Positions 48,821-60,480 of a DNA stretch of 64,000 nucleotides are shown piece by piece. This DNA comes from Balanoglossus misakiensis (Eukaryota; Hemichordata). The translations under genes and the position numbers were made by a program. The DNA lies in contig CM082578.2 of the NCBI GenBank assembly GCA_040954595.2, positions 13,020,001 to 13,084,000 on the forward strand, written 5' to 3'. Position 1 is the first letter of the stretch. Each line of letters begins with the position of its first letter. The notes under the pieces were generated by a model. The model made no database searches and had not been told where the DNA came from. It saw only the letters and a program-made list of their open reading frames with translations.

Positions 48821-51800
48821 CAACCAATTCATTTTATTTTCTATTTTCCCGGAAATTTGCCGCTTCATGTCGGCTGCTTGATTCAGATATTAAAACATCG
48901 ACCTTGGGCACCAGAAAGCAATAGGTATACATCGTCTTCGTGTATACGACATCGAAATACTCTCTCACGAACTCAACGTTAATGAACTGCGCGTGTATTC
49001 TTCGAACTAAAAGAGTTTGAAAGGCTATCTTACAAAACATGTCCGCCGGAGGGGTCTATCTCAATCAGTAAGCTCTCTCCCTACTGGGGCAGAGAGTCGT
49101 GTACAGTCAGATAATTTGCTTCGAGGGGAGTTTATTTTGTATACCACAGCCGAAGCAGCCGCGTATGCATATACGTTTACTTGATTACTGCTCTAGATCA
49201 CTGCCCTAAGATTTACCAATCGAACGACTACAAACAAGGCTGAGCCCGGCACTGGTAATCCATGGTTTCTACTAATGACTAGTTCGCCATCAACAATCCT
49301 AACTGTAAGCTAATTAACTTAACAACTCGTAATAACCCATGCTCTTTACTGTTTAAAGGGGTGTTCAGTCTAGCCTGGCAGCATTTACATAATTGCTATA
49401 GCTTTGGGTTCGGTTATTCGGGGAAAGCCATTTTAGACATGCATGATTCGCAATGCTTTATGGTTCGTTGGTTTTAAAACGTCGCAAAAGTTCACTCCGC
49501 ACTGGTTGCCGGGAAACCGGCTGTGACATGCTGAAAACGATGCGGCTTTTATTTTAAAGTTATACGTAGAATCTAGATTGCATTGTGATGTTCATAGCCC
49601 GTCTGACCTCGTCGAAAAAAAACACATTCTAAGATAGTACTTATACTATGGAATACCATGCTGAGATTAAACCGGATCACTGAACGCTCTATTTACTAAG
49701 GTCGAACACCAATTGACAACGAGGGCACCCTGGAGAAATAGAGAAGCGGCGAAGGTAGTTTGATCAGTACATAATCGGCCACGCACTCCACAAATTGCGA
49801 TGAAATAGGTACAGAGCGCTGAATAAAGCATTAGAGTAATAGAGATGGTAGGATAATGATGTAGACGTACATGCGTGTTTAATCCCTCACTTATTTCTGA
49901 AATATAGAAAAGTGGATGAGATATTAATGACGTCATATACAGGATATTCACATTTACGGTGGTGTGCGTGTAATGTTATGAAGAGTGATAGAGACGACAA
50001 GCATATGGTTGAAAATAGCATGTCGCCGTTTTCCTGCAAATACTTGTGTTCACAAGTAAATGTCCACACACTAATAATACAAGCATGTCCTCCATCGATA
50101 TACGAAATATTGCACTGAATGTACACGTCACCCTATAAACTAAAACCCATTATCAACTGTTCTGTTCAAGAGACATTATGGATTCTGGTGCACGTCAATA
50201 TTTATCGGAGAAATTGCTGTTAAAAAGCAACATCAATCTTCAGAGACAGGTCGCTTTAATCTGTTAATTAGAATACACATTCTGTGGCACTTTGAATGGA
50301 CCGCGAAAGAGCAATTACATCGACTGTAAAATACATGGCGTTATCAAGAAAGCAGTCTGTATATCTATACTGCCGCGTTCGTAATGTTAGCCCCGTACTT
50401 TCTTGCGATAAAACAGTGCGCGGCTGGAACTACTCACGAGCTCGCTTCCAGGGTATCATTCAGTCTGGTGGAGGGACTGTGTGCATGCGCAGTGTATGCT
50501 ACGATTTCTTCTTCGGGCTCCGTGCTACCATGGTAAACTGATCACCAAGCGTTGTGGCCTGAACTATCAAGACTTATACCACTACATGTGCGTGTGAAAC
50601 AAGCCCACCTGTCTAGTGTGAGTACCGCTCCTTTATAAAGCTTGCAGGCGCGTTGAATGCATCATTTATTGGCATCATTTATTATCACGCACCAAAAGTG
50701 CCTTGATAACAAAGTTATATTCAAAAGTACTCACCAAAGTGATGGCCAGTAATGAAATTACGACACATATCTAGATAGGTCGTTCGGATGAACTGTCGTT
50801 TTACAAACGTCGACGTGACTTTGCGGGTTTGTAAAGTGTTTCCCGCACAAAGCAGTGTTGCTGTAGGCGCCAAGGTTCGTGTCCAGCGATAGCGACTACA
50901 CCGCCGAATGTATGAAAACCTTGGGGAAAATAGTGACAGTAATTTGACAACGCACACTCCCCCGAAGTAATAAACGGTTTTTGTGGTAATTATGACGTGT
51001 GAATAGTGAATACGAACAGAATCCTTGCAGACGACAATTAAAATACATGGACCAAAAATCAAATTCCAGAAAAGTCGCCGTTGGGTCACAAATTGTGTTG
51101 AAGTTCGTTTGCACTGCAATATCTGTCAAGTCGCGCGTAACACGAATATAGGTTGCATCAATTGTAACGTTATAAGCTTACCACTGTTTTCACAAATTTA
51201 TGAGTACATTTACCCGTGTGTTCAAATGACCCGGCATTGGTGTTTAAAATTCAGACAGGTGGTTTAATTTAAATACTCATTAACACTTAAGGTTAGAATG
51301 TAATTGTGTCCTCGGCGTGTCATTTTCCCGGCGGCTAAACGCTGTGCCTTTAATGTCGAAATATTTGTCACATCCAGTCGTGATAGCTCGCAGCCATCCA
51401 ACATCAGTGGTAATTACTTAACGTCTGTTCTGTTTTGCCGATGTCACTGACTTTCACGAACACCTCGTAATTTTGCACCGATGGCACACAACTTAACAGC
51501 TTGAAAACGCAGCACTGCTTTCACGAGGCACATTCCGCCTGAACACGGCGACACTTTACCAGTTTTCATCACTGTGGATAGTGTCAGTTATATACCCTGG
51601 ACTGCTATCAAGAAGAAATTCACATGTGATTAACAAAATCTTGTCTTGTATTCAACGGTGAACAGGGGTAACCGTGTAATCCCATAAGATTGTGCATTGA
51701 AGATCCGATTTTCTGGCGTGAGACACAATTCTCGTTGCACCGTTCTTTCATGCCGAACAGCTCGAGTGGATGCAGATGGCAATGCATCCATGAGGGTATT

Positions 51801-52537
51801 ACAGTAATTGGGGGAATAGACCTGCATCTGACAAACTGCATTTGTGATACGCGATGACGAAAGCGACTGAGTTGCATCGGTGAATGGCAACGTAGTTATA
51901 TGGTGTCCATCACATTTAACCTAATAATCCCCACAACGTTATAAAATTGAACAAAATAGACAGGATACAATGGGAATGAGTTTATAACCCCAATATTTCT
52001 GTAAGCAGGGCTTCACTTTTCTCTGTCGTTGAGTCGGAGTTTATTTTTGCGTCATCTATGTTAAATATCTTGAACTGCCGTTTCCTTCTTGTGTAGTGCG
52101 GGCAACGCCTTGGCGATAAAAATATTGTCGGCTGAATAATAATGAAAACTGACTTAGTGATACATCACTTGATTACCTCACTTGCTTAGGTCATCATGTG
52201 ATTGAATATAAATGAAGAACAATAATCTACCTATACCTACCTCCTGTTACGTAGGAGACGTTTGCTGTTGTTTTGTGACCAGGTGTGTTTTCGCTTACTT
52301 TCGTAATTTGAATTTTGCGTGACCAGGTGTGGTGCATTCATTATTTTCCCCATATAAAAAGCCCGCACGTTGTGTTGCGGCGTAGCTACTAATTTGGACT
52401 TGCCCGTGTGAGCTGTTCTGTTCCTCGCCGGCTTGGAAGCTGTGCCTTGTTTCATGCTGCCCTGGTCTGGAAACCGCGTCCAGAAGCCGTCTTGTGTCAT
52501 GCTGCACTGGTATGTACCTAGAAATATACGTACATGC

Positions 52538-52550
52538 GGGGGGGGGGGGG
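52538..52550. repeat. Poly(G) tract
   Basis: Thirteen consecutive G. Confidence 0.9.
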
Positions 52551-55001
52551 ACCACACTTGAAACATTGCGAAGCATGAAAAAAATATACTGCATCAACTA
52601 CGTGGCACTGAAAAGACGATTAAGGTGTGTGCTAAACCTTGTTAAAAACGGATCGTGCGCTATTTGGAAACTAATTTTGTGGAACTGTCGTATCGATTGC
52701 GAAAAGCATGTTCTTGGAAAGTCAATTCCGTGACAATTATGATTACAGCGAGTGATTGAGCCAAAGCTCCCACAAATACGAGGTCGAAATAAAAAAAGAA
52801 GATCAAGAAAGGTTGTAGAGATAGAAATTTTAACCGTGAATTAGTCTCAGTGTAGTTGGATATTTTACGGCCGTGAATGTGTCTAAATGCCGTAAATGAT
52901 GACGGTACGGCGGACAGACAATATAATCGGGAAATGAACTAGAAATCGTAACCCTGGATGTAGATAGAAATAAATTAATAAGCTTTTTGGAAATTATTTC
53001 GTATTTGACAGCTTTTTTATGCGACTGACAAAAAAAAAACACGACAGCAAGAATGTTTTGATTGGCATTAGAGAACCGTGGACTAAAATTACTTAAATAG
53101 TAAAGCCTTTTCTAATTACCTCCTGTCGACTATGTCTGATACACATACGTGTAATATTGTAGTATGTCTGTCCTACATTCGGTTCCTTAACCATACTTCA
53201 CAGAGAAAGCACGACTACATGCACATAGTGTTTTGTCGTGTGCACTCGTCCACGCCCGTGTTTTTTTCATGTAATTTGGTCGAATTCACAGTCTCATTTA
53301 TTTCCCCTGAAATTGCCGCAATTTAACGACTCTATTTTTCTGCTAACAGATGCACACGTTTCACGATATGAATGCATAAAACAGTTGTTCGATTTGAGCT
53401 TCAGGGAAACCTTAAAGGAAAAGATGACATTTCAGTATCCCAATTTCATAATAAAATTCAAGGGCGTAGCTGTTTTCAGTAAGTGTATGGTCATACGTTT
53501 GGATTTAGAGAGTGTTATTTAGAAAGAAAGAAAAGTGGGTCGATCGAAGATTTCTTGACAGAATTGATCTGAGACGGGAGTATTTTGCTGTTTGGCAGCA
53601 TAAGGTTTTCGCTGTTCGAGAAATGAGCGGGAAAACTCAGTTGGACAACATGTGCAAACCCCTAAGAGTAAATTTATTTACAGTTGCCTCAAAAATATTT
53701 ATAATTTGATGAATCGGTGTATTGAAAGCATAAATAGTATAATAATCAGCATTACATCTGCTGCGATTTACAAATTTGTAAATAAATATTGGCAGAATTT
53801 CAATCTTTGAACTCTTTGTCGTGCACCTTGGGTACAGTTGGCCAGCTGTAATAAACGAGATTTACAGTAGACTCAACAGATCATCATCACGTACATCTGT
53901 TGGGTTAATTTCTTGAGATCTAATGAACCCCATTGCTTGGTGTATGGTAGCTGCTCATAACAGATCAAACAATGAAGGTACTAACAGGCTAATATCGCTG
54001 AGAGCAACTTCCTCGTGATTCAGGATTTTGCGAAGCGGATCCAGAGACCGTTGTGTGGCAACGGTGACGTAGAATCAAACTTGTTTTATTTCCGTACAGC
54101 TCGAAAGAGGAATTCTCTTTAACGAAGCCACTGCAACTGCGTGCGGCTTTTGTGCATTCGCATCGCTGTTAGCAACGATTATTTCAACTGCTGTTATACT
54201 GTATAAGGCGTTTTAAAAAGTGCAAACAATATACAATATATTGGGCCAATTTTAATGTGGACTTTGCTCAAATTTACAGTTAACCGTTAAAATTTACAGT
54301 TACAGTTAAAATTAAGGAGCGAGCTAAATATATATGAATTCCGAAATATCATTGGCACGACTTTGTTAACATGTAGTGTAATGCATACGTGACGTGTTGT
54401 GGCCAAAGTAAGGATGACCTAAAACAAAACAGAGAACAATTGGTAAGTTCCTCTACGCTAGTGTTGCCTAATTAATTATGAACGCATTCAACGGAACTGA
54501 CAGTAATACATGGGACCCCTTCAATTAAGATTAAGAATCATGGCCATGTTCAACCATCATCGAATGTATACGATGAGAACATTACCAAGAAGCAAAGAAC
54601 CCCGAGGGCGAACTGTAAAAAAATTGTATTATCAATGCCTGTGATAAAAATATCACGACCCGCACGATGGATCTATCTCTCTCCGGGGTAGGAAACTTCT
54701 GTTCTCCATATGTCAAGCAAGTGTTCATCTGCCCTCGAACACAAGATATGCATTACGGCTATGTTTGTCTTGAAGTTCATCTACGACCTTGGTTTCCTTA
54801 ATGAAACGGGAGCACTCCACAAACCCATCTGTCACTGCCGTTGATGTTCCGAAATAACAGTCTGTGCAAACCATGGCCCAACTTCGCTAATCGACTCCAC
54901 AAGTGACAAAAATAGTAATTGTATAATTAAACAAACGTTGTAGAGATGCCAGAGCAAAAGGACCGATCACAAAATTAAATTGCTACGAGATAATATATAC
55001 A

Positions 55002-55057
55002 CATCCATCCATCCATCCATCCATCCATCCATCCATCCACACATACATACATACATC
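55002..55057. repeat. (ATCC)n / (ATAC)n compound microsatellite
   Basis: About nine CATC tetramers are followed by ACAT repeats, roughly 300 bases upstream of the first GPCR coding sequence. Confidence 0.95.
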
Positions 55058-55358
55058 CGCTTTTATGCCTTTTGAAAGATTAAAAACTTATCATTGCCTT
55101 GTTTAGTTGTTTTTCAGACTGTCGGCCTTTTCGGGGAGTATTACTGCTGAGGGCGCCCCACAGCCACTTCGCATTATGCCCATCGATATTCAAAAGTTAT
55201 AAGAAACCTTCGCAGTCTGCGCAGGGCTACACCACACTGCATTCTAATACAACCGACCATAGCCAGTAGAAGGCAGGCTGTGTACCGATGAAAAGCAGTC
55301 GGACAGTGTTCCGTGTGAACACTCAGTTGCAGAGACGTTGCCTGCAAGCACTTTAAAC

Positions 55359-56492
55359 ATGGAGAGCAACACAAGCGCCTTTTTAAACGCCAGTTTTGAC
55401 AACTGGACAATGGTACCGCCGATGTCCCAATACTACACCTGCGGAGCCGACCCGCTGGTTTTCATGACACTCGGCATAACGCTGGGCAGCGTCGGTCTGC
55501 TTGGGAACCTCATCTTCATGTTTGTGGTCGTGCGAGTCAAATCCATGCAGACGGCGACAAACCACTATCTCATCAACCTGGCGGTAGCCGATCTCCTCTT
55601 CTTGATGTGCCTGTGGATGTACTACCTCTGCGCAGCGGCCAACCCCGACGGCTCGTGCATTTTCGCGACGCACGCCGATCTGCGTTGCGTTACCGGCATG
55701 GTGATCGACATCGCCCTGCTGACGTCCAACTTCAGCGTAACGTTCATCGGGATAGAGCGCTACGTGGCTATCACGCTACCGTTCCGGGCGCGGCAAATCT
55801 GCACCAAGGGCAAAACCATCTACTTCAACGTGATCATGTGGATTTTGGCCATAATAATAGTAACACCGCCGGCTGTGGCGTGCCACGTTGACGACCCACC
55901 CGTCTCTATCTATGTAGCCATATACTTCATATTCATCAGCGTGTGCTTCGTCAGTCTGTGCATGGTGACCATTTTGTATAGCTTGACGATATACCACTTC
56001 ACGAAAACGTCCAAGGAAATGAAAAACCTTAACGACACTCGTCATCATCGCGCCCCCAACCACGACAAGGCCGTGGTGAGACTCTGTGTTTTGACGACAG
56101 CGGTATACTTTGCCTGCTTGTTTCCGAAGGAAGTCGCTTTGATACTGCAACTCATCGTTCAGTTTGGCGGACCGACGGTGGCTGCCAGCACGTCAGAGTG
56201 CATTCACAACGTCTCCATTATCCTGCTGATCATTCACTCGGCGGCCAACCCAATCATTTACAATGTGATGAGCTCTCGCTACCGCCAGGCTTTCAAGACT
56301 GCCCTGGTGACGTGTTTTAATAAGAACAGCGACCGTCGCCCGGACAACAAAAGTTACTATTACTCTCGTACAACCAACAACACGACGGCGAAGGATGACG
56401 GATGCCACTCGACCCACACGGACGGGTGCCCGCGAAAATATCTCGTCTGCCCGAAAGAAATGCAGACATACTCTCGAACTACGTCGATGTAA
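55359..56492 (+). CDS. Class A (rhodopsin-like) neuropeptide-type GPCR, copy 1
   Basis: An uninterrupted frame of 377 residues with seven membrane segments (about 34-58, 68-93, 108-135, 155-175, 184-212, 239-265, 283-303). Conserved marks are N50 (TM1), D78 in LAVADLL (TM2), E133-R134-Y135 (ERY for DRY), W161 (TM4), NPIIY at 297-301, and the cysteine pair C110/C175. N-glycosylation sites sit at N4, N10 and N15. ERYVAI..PFRAR..CTKGK and NPIIYNVMSSRYRQAF point to the TRH/ghrelin/neuromedin-U/neurotensin receptor group, so a peptide ligand and Gq-type signalling are likely but inferred. Two usual residues are missing: S199 stands at Pro5.50 and L254 at Trp6.48. The tail ends RTTSM. The ATG is chosen because it lies exactly as far from CGADPLVF as in copy 2. 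An AG at 55331-55332 could be a leader-intron acceptor. Confidence 0.93.
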   Translation: MESNTSAFLNASFDNWTMVPPMSQYYTCGADPLVFMTLGITLGSVGLLGNLIFMFVVVRVKSMQTATNHYLINLAVADLLFLMCLWMYYLCAAANPDGSCIFATHADLRCVTGMVIDIALLTSNFSVTFIGIERYVAITLPFRARQICTKGKTIYFNVIMWILAIIIVTPPAVACHVDDPPVSIYVAIYFIFISVCFVSLCMVTILYSLTIYHFTKTSKEMKNLNDTRHHRAPNHDKAVVRLCVLTTAVYFACLFPKEVALILQLIVQFGGPTVAASTSECIHNVSIILLIIHSAANPIIYNVMSSRYRQAFKTALVTCFNKNSDRRPDNKSYYYSRTTNNTTAKDDGCHSTHTDGCPRKYLVCPKEMQTYSRTTSM

Positions 56493-59400
56493 TGAGTACC
56501 CTAACATTTTGTATATTTTATTGTTTGATAGTTAAATCGCATCGATCGGCAAATGCAATGTAATGTTTAGTGGATACACTAAACCAAAACATGTTCGCAG
56601 AATGATCTGTATATATCTCAAGTTAAAATTTACAACTGGTTTTAACTTCTGCGTACATAGGTATAACCACGCCAAACAGAAATAAGCCCGTTTGTTACAG
56701 CGGAGATTACTAACTTTTGGAGAATGGCTAAAACGGAACAATAATCTAAATTAAGAGTTATTGTAGACATAACTGTATTTTAGTGGCCTTTTCAGAACTA
56801 CGTGTATTAAAAAATGCTAACATTATAGAATACAATATACATGTAATGCAAGGTAAATATTTCACACTATATTTTTGCTAAATCTCGAAGTTTAACGCAG
56901 TAGATGCAGATATTTTTTTCAGTCGCCAATACTGTGTACTTTTAGTTTTAACCTTCACAGGCGATTCCTGTCGCAGAGGAGTAACGTAACGCGAATCTCA
57001 AAGAGACCATTTCCCCGAAAGAAAACAATACTGCGATCGTGTAAAGGATGTAAATAAGCATGCCTCGACCGGGAATATGGCCGTCAGTTTACATTCTGTT
57101 TTTAATCGAAAATGTCAAAGGTTAGAAAATTCTCCAAGAAAGATTACGGGTTCATATCCCATTAACCACTCTAGCTATCGGCTTAAGCATTTTTTTGCTT
57201 CCTGGGAAAAGCATGTGGTCCGTTTCCAAACTGAGAGTGTCATTTCACGGAGCTGAGCTGACAGGACGCCAATGAAAGCCGCCCAAGGGTATACAATCCA
57301 TTGGTTTTGAGCAGTCGTTCCACGCAAAAAAGTAGTATTTCACGAAAGTGAAATGTTGTATTGATTGAAAACAAACACCTTGATTGCTACTTTGCGCAGA
57401 TGGCACATTTGCGCTTGCGTATACGGCCGTACGGTGGATTTGGGTGATTGATTCAAACTGTGTAAGCAGAAAATACTAAAACAACATATTGGACCGCCTC
57501 CGTTTAGTGATTGTGATGTGGCTAGGTGGTTTATCATTACTGACATTTATAAAGTCAGACCCCAACTGTCTTGCCATTTGATATTTATTTGAATGTTAAA
57601 ATCAGCCCGAGTGTTTAATCTGGGGATATATCCACATGTTCACAATAAGTCAGTTGATATAGTTTTCTATTGGGCATTTATCCACCATATTTCGTTTGCT
57701 TCTCTCGAGCTGGACGATAATTACACATTGTAAAATTAGTAAACTATTGATAAATAAACAGTATAGTATGCATCTCCTCATCGCTCCTCTCCGCATATTC
57801 TTTGGTGTCTGCCTCATTTTGATGAGTATGTGGCAAAACGCGATGGAGTAAGATTATTATTACTACCTGTAACATTATTACGTTTATTAAAACGATGGTT
57901 GGCTTTACGTGTATAGTTGTGCACGATACGATCAGTTTCGACGCGTCCTAAGGCTTTTCCATACTCTAGTCCAGTGTTACTTCATTTTCGATGACGAACT
58001 TTTTATGAACAATTCTTTGGTACCAAGGACTAGACTGGTCATGCATTTAAGCCACCCCAAGTGACTTCAGAGGAAGACTACAATTTGCCTAGTGTATTAC
58101 GTACACGCATGATCAGGATTGCTCCGATGCGGTATCCACGCTTAGTGGAAGTAAACGCTGCTTTGAAATGAACTTGATAATTGAAACATGGCAAGCGCTG
58201 GACAGCGTTGACCTTACTTGGGACTTTTCCCACATGCATGCATATTAAATGTAAATAATAATTACTAGTAACTTCCGAGCAGTCGTTTTTTCTCCCGAGA
58301 ACACAGTAGACTGTCACCCGTCACAGTGCAACGACTCGAGGTGTTATTAATTATTTTTTCTTCCATGAAAGAGAGCAACGGTCACACGCATTATTACTGA
58401 TTGGAAAAGTTGAAGGGTTTTTAAAACCGCTCTACTTTCGCATTGCTCCTGTTCCCGTTTAACTTGAATGGGTAATGGTGTCTAATGATTGATAGAAATC
58501 TCGTATGATGGAGAGAATCTTCAATTCAACATGTCAAACAAAAGCAATTTTATATAATTTAAATTAATACTTGCGGGGCCGTACTGAAATTCTCTACTGT
58601 AAATACATGTGAACATACAGGGGAAGGGACGAATGTGTTCCAAAGGTTATCTCTGCAAAGGTATAATTTCAAGCCTCGCATGGTTACTGATATATTTCAC
58701 CTTAAGCCCCTAACCTAAATATGCAACCATTCGTGACGGTCACTTTTATTGCTGGAATACAAACAGTCATTTAGCAGTGGTATTAAAAAAATAGCCGCTG
58801 ATCGACTTCGAGCATATTGCAATTTTATGTAGAAATCCGGTTGTGGTAATTGTAAAAAAGCCGCTGCTCGACTCAGAGCATATTGTATAGTTTTTGGAAA
58901 GCAATCCAAGCCTATAAAATACCCACCCCTATGGTCACTGCAACTATAATTCTCTGGTCTACGTTCGACGATGGTTAACGCCCTGTTGGAACGATAACAC
59001 CGACAGGATATGTTATCTCTGGATATATTGGAATACTTGAAATAGTTGTTTGTTAATTTGTTGTCAAACACAGGTCAATCATGCTCCTATTACATGCGCT
59101 GCTCTGCTAATGATCTGCTGAAATTGATTTCTCTTCTTATTCGAAAACCTTGTTTGCATAGTGTTATTTGTAAATTAATAGGAAAATAAACATTGACACG
59201 TACCTGCATGACTCCGTATTCATGAATGCGAATAGGTATATGAAATATTTTTTTATTTGGGTAAAATATTTTCAGATGGCGATCCTGTTACTGGCAAAGA
59301 CTAAACAGGTCATCATGCATTTGAGCCTTGGGTTTAAAATATGAAATGCACGATGCGGTAAACCGTAGACATGTAACAAAACCCTCAAGGATACGTCTCA

Positions 59401-60480
59401 GCTGTGCTCCCCAGAATACGAAAAGGAACTTTTGATTTGGTGAGCACGGCACAAGCAATGTATTAACCGTCCGTATAAAAATTGCCGGCGAAGAATTATC
59501 GCAATCCCATGTCAAATTGGCCTCCAATAACTATGTATGTATAAAATGGATGATTTATTACGACAGCTATTGTTAACTGGTTATACTGATGGAGTGTTGC
59601 CTGCCAGTAAAGCTAATGGTACCGCATCATGTGCCATCCTGCATATTTTTTATGCTTGGCGCGTGCTATTCTCGTGCCAATATGACGTCACGATGTTCCA
59701 TTTTTCTCCCATGCACCGGCCATTGGCCTACAAGGTATTAACTGACATCGTTACCCGGGGAGCGGAATATTACAAATGTACAACTGAAAGTTCGTCAGCT
59801 GTTTATGGTACCAATTTGGCCTACATAAAAATAAATTAAAGGTCCACTCTATGCAGCTTTTGTCTCTATTTTTAGTATTTTTATTATGTGTGTCGACCAT
59901 GGTTTCTTGTTCGACTCCCTGAGGCAGGATCGAATACGTGTATCTTCTCAACATAGCCCATGTGTGCACAAACGGCATTCTTGTTATTTAAAAATTGTAT
60001 TCAAGTCCAGTCTTGATAGCATTTGTCAACAATAAAAACGATCGGTACACATACACATGACTTATTGACACTACAAAATTGGAAGTATTTGGATGTTATA
60101 GGGAGAATAACAAGAAAAATAGCCGGTGTTCATGACGAAAATTGTGTAGATTCGCGGGTACTTTGGGCGTTGAACGACTCATACATGCAGGCGTCTACGT
60201 GCACAAGACTGACTGATAACTCTTTAGGTCTAATACCATGCCGTAAATAGAATATATGGCGAGTGGATCATACACTCAGATAAAAACATGAGGGCGCACC
60301 GTGAAGATGAACGTCATGAGATCTGACAGCGCACAGGTATATGACTATTGTAATAGACTAGAACATCTGCACATGCGCAACAACTGCGAAGTGTGTGCGC
60401 AACAAATTATAAAACTGGTACAGGTAAAACCGAATGTTTCATTTACAGTAGTTGTGTGTGCCGAGGAGAAAGCTATCAAC
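56493..60480. other. Intergenic spacer between the tandem GPCR genes
   Basis: About 4 kb without a recognised gene. ATTAAA at 56806-56811 is a possible poly(A) signal for copy 1. A short direct repeat lies at 58786-58886. The 100-codon frame at 59537-59839 has no domain that I recognise. The 5' leader of copy 2 occupies the last part. Confidence 0.6.
58786..58886. repeat. Two-copy direct repeat, ~68-base spacing
   Basis: GCCGCTGATCGACTTCGAGC (58794-58813) and GCCGCTGCTCGACTCAGAGC (58860-58879) are each preceded by an A run and followed by ATATTG. Confidence 0.8.

Larger units (their letters stand above)
38383..55332. other. Gene-poor intergenic region
   Basis: About 17 kb in which I recognise no protein-coding gene. 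The frames are short and lack domains. CpG is plentiful (28 in bases 45001-45480), unlike the first 35 kb. It contains the repeats listed separately: two fold-backs, AGTC and ATCC microsatellites, a 15-base minisatellite and several G or C runs. One small acidic exon-like piece at 48299-48345 is also listed. Unannotated non-coding RNAs or single small exons cannot be excluded by eye. Confidence 0.6.

Noticed and set aside
57960-58045. Short inverted repeat TCTAGTCC/GGACTAGA
   Set aside because: Only about eight paired bases with a ~70-base loop, well within chance for this length of DNA.
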